From NCBI RefSeq assembly GCF_046297895.1, contig NZ_JBKBHC010000003.1:186001-250000 (forward strand): 64,000 nt of DNA. The letters run 5' to 3'. Shown piece by piece: positions 14,848 to 23,862 of this stretch. Source of the stretch: Ferrovibrio sp046297895 (GTDB taxonomy: Bacteria > Pseudomonadota > Alphaproteobacteria > Ferrovibrionales > Ferrovibrionaceae). The translations under genes and the position numbers were made by a program. The notes below the pieces were generated by a model. It saw only the letters and a program-made list of their open reading frames with translations. It made no database searches and was not told the origin of the DNA. Each line of letters opens with the position of its first letter. Position 1 is the stretch's first letter.

Positions 14848-15374
14848 GAAGCCAGCCCGGTCAGCAGATCGGTCTGCACCGGCGGCACATAGGCGCCTTC
14901 GTGCCGCAGCAGCCAGCGCTTGGTCTGCAGTCCGCCCTTGCCGGAATAGCCGCCGGTTTCGCCGCCTGCCGCCAGGATGCGGTGGCAGGGGATGATCACC
15001 GGGATCGGATTGGCGCCGCAGGCCCCGCCCACCGCGCGCGCCACGGCGCCGGTGGCCTCCGCAGCCTGGCCATAGGTGCGGGTTTCGCCAGCCGGGATCG
15101 CCAGCATGAAATCCCACACCGCCCGCTGGAAGTCGCTGCCATCAGGCCGCAGCGGCAGGTCGAAGCGGAAACCGCCATCGGCGAAATAGGCTGCCAGCTG
15201 TCGCGCAGCCTCGGCCAGCAGGGCGGCGATCTCGGGTGGCTGGTCGACCGCCAGGGCACGTGCGCCGCGGCCGCCCCAGTCCAGTTCGACGATGGCGCCA
15301 TCCCGCGCGGCCACGCTCAGCGAGCCCAGCGGGCTCGGGACGGTGATCCAGTAGGTGGCGGTGCGATTGGACAT
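14844..15374 (-). CDS. ogt: Methylated-DNA-[protein]-cysteine S-methyltransferase
   Basis: A 176-residue suicide repair protein that moves alkyl groups from O6-alkylguanine to its own Cys. The active site is IPVIIPCHRILAAGG with the PCHR core (about residues 133-147), preceded by the helix-turn-helix YGQAAEATGAVARAVGGACGANP (quoted in part; about 108-130). The ATG at 15374 gives the normal length; upstream in-frame sequence has no family similarity. The stop overlaps the GTG of the PAS gene. It is divergent from the CobW gene, with 121 bp between the start codons. Confidence 0.95.
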   Translation of the reverse strand: MSNRTATYWITVPSPLGSLSVAARDGAIVELDWGGRGARALAVDQPPEIAALLAEAARQLAAYFADGGFRFDLPLRPDGSDFQRAVWDFMLAIPAGETRTYGQAAEATGAVARAVGGACGANPIPVIIPCHRILAAGGETGGYSGKGGLQTKRWLLRHEGAYVPPVQTDLLTGLAS

Positions 15375-15495
15375 GGGTTTGGAACGGCTGGGCTTTCCCG
15401 GGATTGGGGCAGCCGGGCCGGGGCTGGACTCCGGCGGGCGGGCCACTATGGTTACGGCCAATTCATAGCACAGCCGATCCCCCCGGAGTAAGCCC

Positions 15496-16599
15496 ATGTC
15501 GCAAACGCCTGTCACCGTCCTGACCGGCTATCTCGGTGCCGGCAAGACCACCTTGCTGAACCGCATTCTCACCGAGCCGCACGGCAAGAAATACGCCGTG
15601 ATCATCAACGAGTTCGGCGAGGTCGGCATCGACAACGAGCTGGTCGTGGATGCCGACGAGGAAGTCTTCGAGATGAACAACGGCTGCATCTGCTGCACCG
15701 TGCGCGGAGACCTGATTCGTATCATCGAGGGCCTGTTCAAGCGCAAGGACCGCTTCGATGCGATCATTGTGGAAACCACCGGCCTGGCCGATCCAGGCCC
15801 CGTGGCGCAGACCTTTTTCGTCGACGAGGATGTGTCGCGCCGCGCCAAGCTGGATTCTATCGTCACCGTGGTCGATGCCCGCCATCTGCCGGCCCGGCTG
15901 AAGGATAGCCGCGAGGCGGAAGAGCAGATCGCCTTTGCCGACGTGATCATCCTGAACAAGACCGATCTGGTGACACCCGCCGAACTGGCCGAGGTCGAGG
16001 GACGCATCCGTGCGATCAACGCCTTTGCGAAAATCCATCACGCCACCAAATGCGACGTGCCGCTTGAGCAGGTCCTGGATCGCGGCGCCTTCGATCTGGA
16101 TCGCATTCTTGACCTGGAGCCGGAGTTCCTGAAGAAGAACCCCGCCCATGGCGAGCCCGGCCATGTGCATGACGAGCATTGCGGCCATCATCACGACCAT
16201 CATCATGACCATGGCCATGATCATCATCACGGCCATAATCCGCCCCATGGCGAACCGGGTCATGTACACGACGAGCATTGCGGCCATGACCATGTACACG
16301 ATGTTTCGGTGAAGAGCGTTTCGCTCACGGTTGCCGCACCGCTGGATGCCCGCAAATTCGATGCCTGGATCAGCGAACTGCTGGCCACCAAGGGCCAGGA
16401 CATCCTGCGCGCCAAGGGCATCCTCGACCTGAAGGGGAGCGACAAGCGCTTCGTTTTCCAGGCCGTTCACATGATCAAGGATGGCGATTTCCAGCGCCCC
16501 TGGCGGACCGACGAGAAGCGGCAGTCCAAGCTGGTCTTCATCGGCCGCGAGCTGGATGCCGCCGCCCTGCAGCAGGGTTTCGATGCCTGTCGCGCCTGA
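15496..16599 (+). CDS. CobW/COG0523-family GTPase, probable zinc metallochaperone
   Basis: A 367-residue G3E GTPase. Walker A is GYLGAGKTT, the metal motif CxCC is GCICC at about residues 72-76, Walker B region is VETTGLADP, and the base-recognition motif is NKTD. Residues about 215-271 are an extended His-rich loop in which the block HGEPGHVHDEHCGH appears twice, separated by runs of His/Asp. The CobW_C domain (about 272-360) follows. The His loop and GCICC favour zinc transfer (ZigA/ZNG1-like) over cobalt. The start has GGAG upstream. Its end overlaps the WD40 gene by 17 bp, so the two are co-expressed. Confidence 0.95.
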   Translation: MSQTPVTVLTGYLGAGKTTLLNRILTEPHGKKYAVIINEFGEVGIDNELVVDADEEVFEMNNGCICCTVRGDLIRIIEGLFKRKDRFDAIIVETTGLADPGPVAQTFFVDEDVSRRAKLDSIVTVVDARHLPARLKDSREAEEQIAFADVIILNKTDLVTPAELAEVEGRIRAINAFAKIHHATKCDVPLEQVLDRGAFDLDRILDLEPEFLKKNPAHGEPGHVHDEHCGHHHDHHHDHGHDHHHGHNPPHGEPGHVHDEHCGHDHVHDVSVKSVSLTVAAPLDARKFDAWISELLATKGQDILRAKGILDLKGSDKRFVFQAVHMIKDGDFQRPWRTDEKRQSKLVFIGRELDAAALQQGFDACRA

Positions 16600-17638
16600 T
16601 GCCAAGCAGGCGGGGGCCGGAACGCAGATCGGCTTCCGCGCGTATCTGTGGCAGTTCAAGGCCGGCGTGGTTGCGGTGGGGGCCGCCGAGATGGCCGGCA
16701 CGGCCGGCTTCGGCCTGGGCGACGGATCGATCGCCTTGCGGCCATTCGACGACCCGGAGGCGGCCAATACCCGCCGCCTGATCGTGCATGCCGATGCAAC
16801 CCTGCTGTGCCTGGTTGCCGCGCCCGGCGGCGAGGGTTTTGTCTCGGGCGGCGACGATGGCCGGCTGATGCGCACCACCGTGACCGGCGAAGGCCACGAG
16901 CTGGCCAGCGTGCAACGCAAGTGGATCGAGCATGTGGCCGTGGCCGATAACGGCAGCGGCATTGCCTATGCCGCCGGCAAGAAGGTCGGCCTGCTGGATG
17001 GCGTGGGCCGGCCGGTCGCGGTCTTCGAGGATCATCCCAGCACGGTCAGCGGCATTGCTTTCAATCCGAAGGGCAAGCGGCTGGTGGCAGCCCATTACGG
17101 CGGTGTCAGCCTGTGGTGGGCCAAGGCGGAGGCGCAGCAGCCGAAGCGGTTGGCCTGGAAAGGCTCGCATGTCGCGGTCACCTGGTCACCCGATGGCAAA
17201 TTCGTCATCACCGGAACGCAGGAAAACGAACTGCATGGCTGGCGGCTGGCCGATTCCGCCGACATGCGCATGAGCGGCTATCCGGCCAAGCCGAAAAGCT
17301 TCAGCTGGTCGCGGGACGGCCGCTGGCTGGCGACCAGCGGCGCCGAGGTTGTGGTGGTGTGGGACTGCAAGGGCAAAGGGCCGATGGGGTCGGCACCGGT
17401 GGAACTCAGCCGCGGCGCGCCCGTCACCGTCGTGGCCTGCCATCCGCGCCATGGTCTTGTCGCGTCCGGGCATGATGATGGCCGACTCAAGCTCGGCCGT
17501 ATTTCCGATGGCTCCAGCATCGACCTTGAATGTCTGGGCGATGCGCCGGTCACGGCCCTGGGCTGGACATCCGACGGGCGCTATCTCATGGCCGGCGCCG
17601 AGGACGGCGCCGCGGCGATCCTGGATTTCGGCAAGTAG
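16583..17638 (+). CDS. WD40-repeat beta-propeller protein coupled to the CobW GTPase
   Basis: A 351-residue soluble protein made of about seven degenerate WD40 blades. Repeating features include GFVSGGDDGRLMRT, VSGIAFNPKGKRLVAAHYGGVSLW, VAVTWSPDGKFVITGTQENELHGW, SFSWSRDGRWLATSGAEVVVVW, HGLVASGHDDGRLKL and GWTSDGRYLMAGAEDGAAAI. No signal peptide is present. The ATG at 16583 lies within the last codons of the CobW gene. The fixed pairing suggests it scaffolds or receives metal from that GTPase; this is inference from context. Confidence 0.88.
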   Translation: MPVAPDAKQAGAGTQIGFRAYLWQFKAGVVAVGAAEMAGTAGFGLGDGSIALRPFDDPEAANTRRLIVHADATLLCLVAAPGGEGFVSGGDDGRLMRTTVTGEGHELASVQRKWIEHVAVADNGSGIAYAAGKKVGLLDGVGRPVAVFEDHPSTVSGIAFNPKGKRLVAAHYGGVSLWWAKAEAQQPKRLAWKGSHVAVTWSPDGKFVITGTQENELHGWRLADSADMRMSGYPAKPKSFSWSRDGRWLATSGAEVVVVWDCKGKGPMGSAPVELSRGAPVTVVACHPRHGLVASGHDDGRLKLGRISDGSSIDLECLGDAPVTALGWTSDGRYLMAGAEDGAAAILDFGK

Positions 17639-17639
17639 C

Positions 17640-17686
17640 TATCGCGCGCCGCGCGCGGCCCAGTCTTATCGCGCGACGCGCGCGGC
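17640..17686. repeat. Short GC-rich tandem duplication at the holA end
   Basis: A 20-bp unit TATCGCGCG(C/A)CGCGCGCGGC occurs at 17640-17659 and 17667-17686 (19 of 20 identical). The second copy encodes the C-terminal residues and stop of holA; the first lies between the two convergent genes. It looks like a local duplication. Confidence 0.6.
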
Positions 17687-18682
17687 TCTGGCAATCCGCA
17701 GCAGGGCATCGCCACAGGCCGCGGCAGCCGGCATGCCGGTGCTTTTTGCCGTCAGTTCCGCATCGGTGAGGATTTCCAACGCGCGCATCAAGCGGTCGCT
17801 GGACCACATTTTCGACTGGCGTTCGAAACCATCGCGCCGCGTCCAGTGTACCCCTAAGCGCTGCGGGTCCAGGCGGCTGCCCGCCTCGCGCTGGCCGGCA
17901 GCCAGATGCAGCTTCTGGCCATGTTTCTGCGCCACGCGCAGGATCGCCACGGGCGATTCGCCGGCGCTTTCGCACCGGGTCAGGGCATCGGTCAGGCCGT
18001 TGAAATCGCCACCAAAGGCGGCGAAGGCGACATCGTCCAGGAACAGTGACGAACTGTCGCCGATCACCGCCTCGCAATCTTCCAGGCCGATCGGCGTGGC
18101 ATCGTCGCCCTTGTACAGCAGCAGCTTGGCGATCTCGCCGCGCGTCACCATGCGGTCGGTGCCCAGATTGTCGAGCAGGTAGCCCATGGCCTCGGACGCG
18201 ATCTTCTTGCCGGCTTCGCGCGCCATATCTTCGATCAGGCTCTGCAGGGCGCGTTGATCGTCGGCGTAACAACCGATGGCGACGGCAAGGTCGCATTCCT
18301 CGAAGGCGGCCCGCAGCGATGAACGGGCCGCCAGTTCACCAGCCTCGACGACGACCAGAGTGTCGCCGACCAGCGACTCCAGGAAGGAGTCGAACAGCTT
18401 GGCATTGCGATCGCCTGCGCCCGAGACCATCACGACGCGACGGCCGCCGGTCAACGCTATAGCCGCGGCTTCATCGGCCAGCCGGGCCGGGTCTTCCTGC
18501 AGCTGTGCACCGGTCAGCGTGGTAACCAGGAAGGGATCGCTCAGGTCCTTCACAACGCTTTGGGCAATGGCCTTGGCGCGCTCGCGGATCATGCCGGCAT
18601 CGCTGCCAAACAGCAGCACGGCGCGGATTTCTGGGCGCGGACGACGGACAAAAGCCTCGACCTCACGCGGTGCGAGTTTCAT
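17666..18682 (-). CDS. holA: DNA polymerase III subunit delta
   Basis: A 338-residue clamp-loader subunit that opens the beta sliding clamp. The start MKLAPREVEAFVRRPRPEIRAVLLFGSDAGMIRERA (quoted in part) shows the delta-family LFGSD...R pattern. The middle has DEAAAIALTGGRRVVMV and VVVEAGEL, and the C-terminal collar region ends in LRIARAARVAR. The length is normal for the family. It overlaps lptE by 4 bp (ATGA), and lptE-holA is a standard alphaproteobacterial pair downstream of leuS. Confidence 0.94.
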   Translation of the reverse strand: MKLAPREVEAFVRRPRPEIRAVLLFGSDAGMIRERAKAIAQSVVKDLSDPFLVTTLTGAQLQEDPARLADEAAAIALTGGRRVVMVSGAGDRNAKLFDSFLESLVGDTLVVVEAGELAARSSLRAAFEECDLAVAIGCYADDQRALQSLIEDMAREAGKKIASEAMGYLLDNLGTDRMVTRGEIAKLLLYKGDDATPIGLEDCEAVIGDSSSLFLDDVAFAAFGGDFNGLTDALTRCESAGESPVAILRVAQKHGQKLHLAAGQREAGSRLDPQRLGVHWTRRDGFERQSKMWSSDRLMRALEILTDAELTAKSTGMPAAAACGDALLRIARAARVAR

Positions 18683-19212
18683 GACGCGCGCGGTTGCGGC
18701 AGAGGTCTGGAATGGAGGCGGTTGAAGTAATTTGCCAGCCTGATGCGAATCTGCTCGGCGGCATCGCGCAAGGCGCGTTCGCGCGCATTTTTTTCGCTGA
18801 TCAGATTCGCATAATCGGCCACAGTCAGGTTGTAAGAGGCCTGACTGGAGACCGAAAACGATGTCAGGGGGTTGCCAGTCTTATAGTCGCGCAGGTAAGC
18901 CGCAACGCTAAGCTGCAGGTTATTGCGCGTGATCTCGTCACTGCGGGTGACAAAGACAGAGCCGACCGACTCAGTGATGCGATAGTCCAGGATATATAAG
19001 GGTTGTTCCGGGCTGCCCTTTGGGGTGACCATGTCCAGCAGGTGGTTGCGCAACTGCTGGCTTATCCGGTCTTCCGGCTGGGTGATGCTGATCTGGCTGA
19101 ATTGCGGCACCGTATCGCCGGGCCCATCCTGGCGATACAACGGCTTGAAGCCGCAGCCGGCCAGACCGGCTGACAGCAGAGCCAGCAGACAGATCAGCCT
19201 AGACCACGACAT
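18679..19212 (-). CDS. lptE: LPS assembly lipoprotein LptE
   Basis: A 177-residue outer-membrane lipoprotein that plugs LptD during lipopolysaccharide insertion. The signal peptide ends with lipobox LAGC (Cys at about residue 20) followed by GFKPLYR, the family start motif. Later segments NNLQLSVAAYLRDYKTG and DYANLISEKNARERALRDAAEQIRIRLANYF (quoted in part) are typical of LptE. Its start overlaps the leuS end by 14 bp and its stop overlaps holA, so leuS-lptE-holA is one unit. Confidence 0.94.
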   Translation of the reverse strand: MSWSRLICLLALLSAGLAGCGFKPLYRQDGPGDTVPQFSQISITQPEDRISQQLRNHLLDMVTPKGSPEQPLYILDYRITESVGSVFVTRSDEITRNNLQLSVAAYLRDYKTGNPLTSFSVSSQASYNLTVADYANLISEKNARERALRDAAEQIRIRLANYFNRLHSRPLPQPRAS

Positions 19213-21766
19213 TGACGATCCGGTTGGGCACGATCACCACCTTGCGCACGGGTTTACCGTCGATGGCGCGCTGTACATTATCATTGGCCAGCGCCAGTTT
19301 TTCCAGTGCCGTCTTGTCCATGTCGCGTTCCACTTCGATGGTGGCGCGCAGCTTGCCCGAGACCTGCACCGCCACGGTCACGGTGTCGTCGCGTACCAGG
19401 TCGGCATCGGCGACCGGCCATGGCTGTTCCAGCAGCAGGCCGTCATGGCCCAGCGCCTGCCATATCTCTTCGGCCAGATGCGGCACCATCGGGCCGATCA
19501 GCTTGGCCAGCGTTTCCAGCGCCTCGCGCCGCGCCCAGGCAACGGCATCATCATCGCCCTTGGTCGCTTCCAGCAGGTTAGTGAATTCATGAATCCGCGC
19601 AACCGCCTTGTTGAAATGGAACTGCTCAAGGTCGCCGGTCATCGCGGCAATGGTCTTGTGCAGGGCGCGCCGCAGTTCCAGCGCGGCGCCGCTGAATTCG
19701 GCGGGCGTGGGCGCGGCCTTGCCGGCGATGCGGCCTTTCGGTTCGGACACCAGGCGCCAGAGGCGCTGGGTAAAGCGCCAGGCGCCTTCGACGCCGGATT
19801 CGCTCCATTCCAGGTCGCGTTCCGGCGGAGAGTCGGAGAGCATGAACCAGCGCGCGGTGTCAGCGCCGTAGGTGTCGATGATCAGGCCCGGGTCGATGAC
19901 GTTTTTCTTCGACTTCGACATCTTCTCGGTGCGGCCCACCGTGACCGGCTCATTGGTGCGGATATGCACCACATTGCCGCCATCCCTTTTCACCTCGCTG
20001 GGCATCAGCCAGGCGCCGGAAGCATCCTTGTAGGTCTCGTGGCAGACCATGCCCTGGGTGAACAGGCCGGCGAAGGGCTCGCCGCTGGGCAGCGACACAT
20101 GGCCCGTATCGCGGAGCGCGCGGGTGAAGAAACGCGAATAGAGCAGGTGCAGGATGGCGTGTTCGATGCCGCCGATATACTGATCCACCGGCAGCCAATA
20201 ATCGACCTCGGCCTTCACCATCGGTTCGTCGGCGCGCGGACTGCAGAAGCGGGCGAAATACCAGGATGAATCGACAAAGGTGTCGCAGGTGTCGGTCTCG
20301 CGCCGGGCCGGTTTGCCGCAGGAAGGGCAGTTCACATGCTTCCAGGTCGGGTGATGATCCAGCGGGTTGCCCGGCCGGTCGAAGGTGACGTCGTCGGGCA
20401 GCTGCACCGGCAGATCCTTTTCCGGCACTGGCACGATGCCGCAGGCATCGCAGTGGACCACCGGAATCGGGCAGCCCCAGTAGCGCTGGCGCGATACGCC
20501 CCAGTCACGCAGGCGGAAGGTGACGGTGCCTTCGCCGGCCTTCAGTTCTTCCAGCCTGGCGATCGCGGCGCGCTTGGCGGCAGCGACATCCAGGCCGTTC
20601 ATGAAATCGGAATTGATCGCCGCAGTGTTATCGGTATCGGTGAAGGCTTCGGCGCCGATCTCCAGTGACGACTGGCCTTTCGGAGCCACCACAGCCTTCA
20701 CCGGCAGGTCGTATTTGCGGGCGAAATCCAGGTCGCGCTGGTCATGGCCGGGGCAGCCGAAGATGGCGCCGGTGCCGTATTCCATCAACACGAAATTCGC
20801 CACATAGACCGGCAGGGTCCAGGCCGCATCGAAGGGATGGATGGCATCCAGCGGTATGCGGTAGCCCTTCTTCTCCGCCTTTTCCAGTTCGGCTTCCGCC
20901 GTACCGGTCTGGCGGCATTCCTCGATGAAGGCCGCCAGCTTCGGATCGGTCTTCGCGGCCTCGGCAGCCAGCGGATGATCGGCCGAGATGGCGACGAAAC
21001 TGGCGCCGAACAGGGTGTCGGGCCTGGTGGAGTATACTTCGATTCTGTCGGCCCGGTTCTTCAGGGCGAAGGAGAAGCGTGCGCCTTCCGACTTGCCGAT
21101 CCAGTTCTGCTGCATCAGCCGCACGCGTTCGGGCCAGCGGTCAAGGCCGTTTAAGGCCTGCAGCAGATCATCGGCGTAGGCGGTGATCTTGAGGAACCAC
21201 TGCGACAGCTTGCGCCGTTCGACCACGGCACCCGAACGCCAGCCGCGGCCATCGATCACCTGCTCGTTGGCCAGCACGGTCTGGTCGACCGGATCCCAGT
21301 TGACGAAGCTTTCGCGGCGATAGATCAGGCCGGCTTTCAGGAAATCGAGGAACAGCTTCTGCTGGTGCTTGTAATAGCCCGGGTGGCAGGTGGCGAGTTC
21401 GCGGCTCCAGTCCAGCGACAGGCCCATGCGCTGCAGTTCGGCGCGCATGTTGGCGATGTTGTCGTAGGTCCAGGCGGCCGGGTGCACCTTCTTTTCCTGG
21501 GCGGCGTTTTCCGCCGGCAGGCCAAAGGCGTCCCAGCCCATGGGATGCAGCACGTTGAAGCCGCGCGCCCGCTTGTAGCGCGCCACCACGTCGCCCAGCG
21601 TGTAGTTGCGCACATGGCCCATATGGATGCGCCCCGACGGATAGGGGAACATCTCGAGCACATAATATTTCGGCCGGGACGGATCGGCCTTGGCGCGGAA
21701 GGCCTGGCGCTCGGTCCAGACCGACTGCCACTTGGTTTCGACCGCCTTGGCATTGTAGCGGGACAT
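19199..21766 (-). CDS. leuS: Leucyl-tRNA synthetase
   Basis: An 855-residue class I aminoacyl-tRNA synthetase. The HIGH-like motif is PYPSGRIHMGHVRNY at about residues 41-55, and the KMSKS motif is EKMSKSKKNVIDP at about 615-627. The editing (CP1) domain between them has TRPDTLFGASF and the Zn-ribbon-like CDACGIVPVP and CPSCGKPARRETDTCDTF. The C-terminal anticodon-binding domain ends with NRIVNVVV. Full length. First gene of the leuS-lptE-holA unit. Confidence 0.98.
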   Translation of the reverse strand: MSRYNAKAVETKWQSVWTERQAFRAKADPSRPKYYVLEMFPYPSGRIHMGHVRNYTLGDVVARYKRARGFNVLHPMGWDAFGLPAENAAQEKKVHPAAWTYDNIANMRAELQRMGLSLDWSRELATCHPGYYKHQQKLFLDFLKAGLIYRRESFVNWDPVDQTVLANEQVIDGRGWRSGAVVERRKLSQWFLKITAYADDLLQALNGLDRWPERVRLMQQNWIGKSEGARFSFALKNRADRIEVYSTRPDTLFGASFVAISADHPLAAEAAKTDPKLAAFIEECRQTGTAEAELEKAEKKGYRIPLDAIHPFDAAWTLPVYVANFVLMEYGTGAIFGCPGHDQRDLDFARKYDLPVKAVVAPKGQSSLEIGAEAFTDTDNTAAINSDFMNGLDVAAAKRAAIARLEELKAGEGTVTFRLRDWGVSRQRYWGCPIPVVHCDACGIVPVPEKDLPVQLPDDVTFDRPGNPLDHHPTWKHVNCPSCGKPARRETDTCDTFVDSSWYFARFCSPRADEPMVKAEVDYWLPVDQYIGGIEHAILHLLYSRFFTRALRDTGHVSLPSGEPFAGLFTQGMVCHETYKDASGAWLMPSEVKRDGGNVVHIRTNEPVTVGRTEKMSKSKKNVIDPGLIIDTYGADTARWFMLSDSPPERDLEWSESGVEGAWRFTQRLWRLVSEPKGRIAGKAAPTPAEFSGAALELRRALHKTIAAMTGDLEQFHFNKAVARIHEFTNLLEATKGDDDAVAWARREALETLAKLIGPMVPHLAEEIWQALGHDGLLLEQPWPVADADLVRDDTVTVAVQVSGKLRATIEVERDMDKTALEKLALANDNVQRAIDGKPVRKVVIVPNRIVNVVV

Positions 21767-21995
21767 GCTGCATCCACTCAGACTGCTGACGACCGGCCGG
21801 AATGCGGCCAGGGAAGGGCTGTTTTAACGGCGAAAGGCCGCCACGGAAAGGCGTATCGGTGCCCGGCGGCATGCCGGATGGCTGGATGGCCGGAATCGAG
21901 CCGAGCCGGATGCAGAGCCGGATGCCAGTGTGAGCGGCGTGGGCAGAGGGAGGGTCCGCGCCGGCGCCGGGGGCAGCGCCGGGGATCAGCGGGGA

Positions 21996-22547
21996 TCAGC
22001 GCCTGGCCTCGGCCTCCATGCGGAATTCGCGGGCGCGCTGCAGAATGGCGTTTTCCATCGTGGTGGCCGTGTTGGGGGCGGCCGGCTGGTCGGCCCAGCT
22101 GTCGCCCTGGCGCACCTGGCGGAACACGCCCACGCGCAGGCCGTCGGCGCGCAGGGACCGGTCGAGAATGTAGACCGTAACCTTGAACCGCTCGCCGGGG
22201 GTTTGCGGCGGCGTATACCAGTCGGTGATGATCACCCCGCCGAAGGGATCGGCCGAGGTGAGCGGCATGAAGGAGACGGTGTCCAGACTGGCGCGCCAGA
22301 GGTAGCTGTTCACGCCGATGCCCGAGCCTGCACCGGGGTCTTCCTTTTTGGCGCCGCCGGAACTAAAGATACCACCGGTTCCAAATAACCCCACTTGCTG
22401 TTTTCCAGAACCAGCAGGATCATATGTGTCTTGACCTGTTTTTTGAGGGAAAGCCCCGCCTTCGCCGCCGGTAGATTGGCAAGCTGCCAAAACAGAAGCC
22501 GACATTATAACGACCCCTAGATATATACTCCGCCACCATATTCCCAT
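21996..22547 (-). CDS. DUF3576-family lipoprotein
   Basis: A 183-residue predicted outer-membrane lipoprotein. The ATG at 22547 has GAGGAG upstream and gives the signal peptide MGIWWRSIYLGVVIMSASV with lipobox LAAC. The mature part has a Gly/Ser linker and then GVNSYLWRASLDTVSFMPL, TSADPFGGVIITDWYTPP and FKVTVYILDRSLRADGL, the conserved DUF3576 core. It lies upstream of leuS on the same strand (229 bp gap), an arrangement seen in many alphaproteobacteria. Its function is unknown; envelope biogenesis is likely given lptE nearby. Confidence 0.87.
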   Translation of the reverse strand: MGIWWRSIYLGVVIMSASVLAACQSTGGEGGAFPQKTGQDTYDPAGSGKQQVGLFGTGGIFSSGGAKKEDPGAGSGIGVNSYLWRASLDTVSFMPLTSADPFGGVIITDWYTPPQTPGERFKVTVYILDRSLRADGLRVGVFRQVRQGDSWADQPAAPNTATTMENAILQRAREFRMEAEARR

Positions 22548-22707
22548 TAGGTAGCACTCCTCAAAGCAGATCATTGAAAAGTTAACAACACTACTAGGAC
22601 AGCCGATATCACAATTATGGGTTAAGGCCAATTATTGAGATGAAAATCTTTCATTGATAGTTTGATGCAGGCGCAGATAATTAGTTTAGATTAATGCGGT
22701 AATTTGA

Positions 22708-23598
22708 ATGATTCCCGACAACTACAAACATCTATTTTCCAAGGCATGGGCTTATCAAAACTCAAGCCAATTTGGTGAGGCTGTAAAAGTATATTTGAAT
22801 ATTATTGAGAATATGAATTCAGCCGTAGCGTGGATTGGTCTGGGGCAATGCTATCTCGAAATGAATAAAGGGTCTGAGGCTTTGGGCGCTTTTCGTCGTG
22901 CCTATGAATTATTGCCTCAGTCTGGTGCAATTAAGCACATGATAGATATGCTTGAAGGTGGGGAACCTCCTAGCAGGGCGCCCATAGACTACATCCTTTG
23001 GGTTTTTAACCAACATGCGGATAGTTTTGATGAGCATCTGTTAGCTCTAGATTATAAAGGGCCCGAAATGATTGCTTCACTGATACCTGATTCTTGGGCG
23101 GCAAATTCAAGATATACTTTAGATTTAGGGTGTGGAACGGGCCTTAATTCAATTTATTTCTCAAAATACTCTACGAAATTAGATGGCGTTGATATATCCC
23201 CCAGAATGCTGGCTCAGGCAGCAAAACGAAACTATGATTGTTTATATCAAGCTGAAATACATGAATTCCTCAAGAAATCTAAAAATAAATATGATACGAT
23301 TTTGGCATCAGATGTATTCATTTATATTGGATACCTTGATGAACTTTTTGCTTTATTTACTTCATCACTATCGAAAGACGGGAATATATTTTTCACTATA
23401 GAATTAAACACTGAAATAGATCGTCCGGTTGATTTAATGACCACCGGTCGTTATCGCCACTCTATTAACTACATTGAAGAGTGCGCTGATAAGTCAGGCT
23501 TTAAAATTGCAGCTTTCACTGATGGCTCAATAAGAACTGAGAATGGTGTTCCACAGGCCGCCAGAGCGTATCGTTTACGGAAGTCGGCGAGAATTTAG
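22708..23598 (+). CDS. TPR-containing class I SAM-dependent methyltransferase, A+T-rich
   Basis: A 296-residue protein. The N-terminal part (about 1-75) holds two TPR-like units (KAWAYQNSSQFGEAVKVYLNI; AWIGLGQCYLEMNKGSEALGAF). A class I methyltransferase domain follows, with SAM motif I LDLGCGTGLNS near residue 138, the acidic GVDISPRMLAQA, and ILASDVFIYIGYLDELF. Codon use and base composition are markedly A+T-rich compared with neighbours, and so are the flanks from about 22,550 to 23,750, which points to recent horizontal acquisition. The substrate is unknown; such TPR-methyltransferases occur in polysaccharide or glycan loci, but no such genes are adjacent. Confidence 0.85.
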   Translation: MIPDNYKHLFSKAWAYQNSSQFGEAVKVYLNIIENMNSAVAWIGLGQCYLEMNKGSEALGAFRRAYELLPQSGAIKHMIDMLEGGEPPSRAPIDYILWVFNQHADSFDEHLLALDYKGPEMIASLIPDSWAANSRYTLDLGCGTGLNSIYFSKYSTKLDGVDISPRMLAQAAKRNYDCLYQAEIHEFLKKSKNKYDTILASDVFIYIGYLDELFALFTSSLSKDGNIFFTIELNTEIDRPVDLMTTGRYRHSINYIEECADKSGFKIAAFTDGSIRTENGVPQAARAYRLRKSARI

Positions 23599-23811
23599 CA
23601 TAATTGATGTATTTTTTACATGGTTAATGCATTGTTTTAAAAAAACAATTTAGAAAATCGTGGCTAAAATCAAGGTTTGGAGAGTTGGGTGTGTCGATAA
23701 TGCAACACAAGAATCAAAAGAACTCTCAAAAAAGTAGCTTTCATTGACACTTGCTGGGGGCGATGGCTTGATCTCCAGGATCACTCAGCCCTGCAAGGCT
23801 GGCTGTTCATT

Positions 23812-23826
23812 TGCTAGTGACTAGCA
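23812..23826. promoter_or_regulatory. Palindrome upstream of porin 1
   Basis: TGCTAGT-G-ACTAGCA is a perfect 7-bp inverted repeat ending 36 bp before the porin ATG. A TTGACA hexamer lies upstream at about 23,743. It may be an operator or a leader hairpin. Confidence 0.35.
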
Positions 23827-23862
23827 CTGCAACCCTAATCCCGGTGGGAGAGGAAAGAGGAA

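Noticed and set aside
14848..15117. Longer version of the PAS_5 protein starting near 15117
   Set aside because: The extra N-terminal part lies wholly inside ogt in another frame; the GTG at 14847 overlapping the ogt stop is the better start.
21767..21995. Gene or RNA in the leuS/DUF3576 gap
   Set aside because: Only short GC-rich direct repeats and a small hairpin are seen; no ORF, promoter or RNA motif could be supported.
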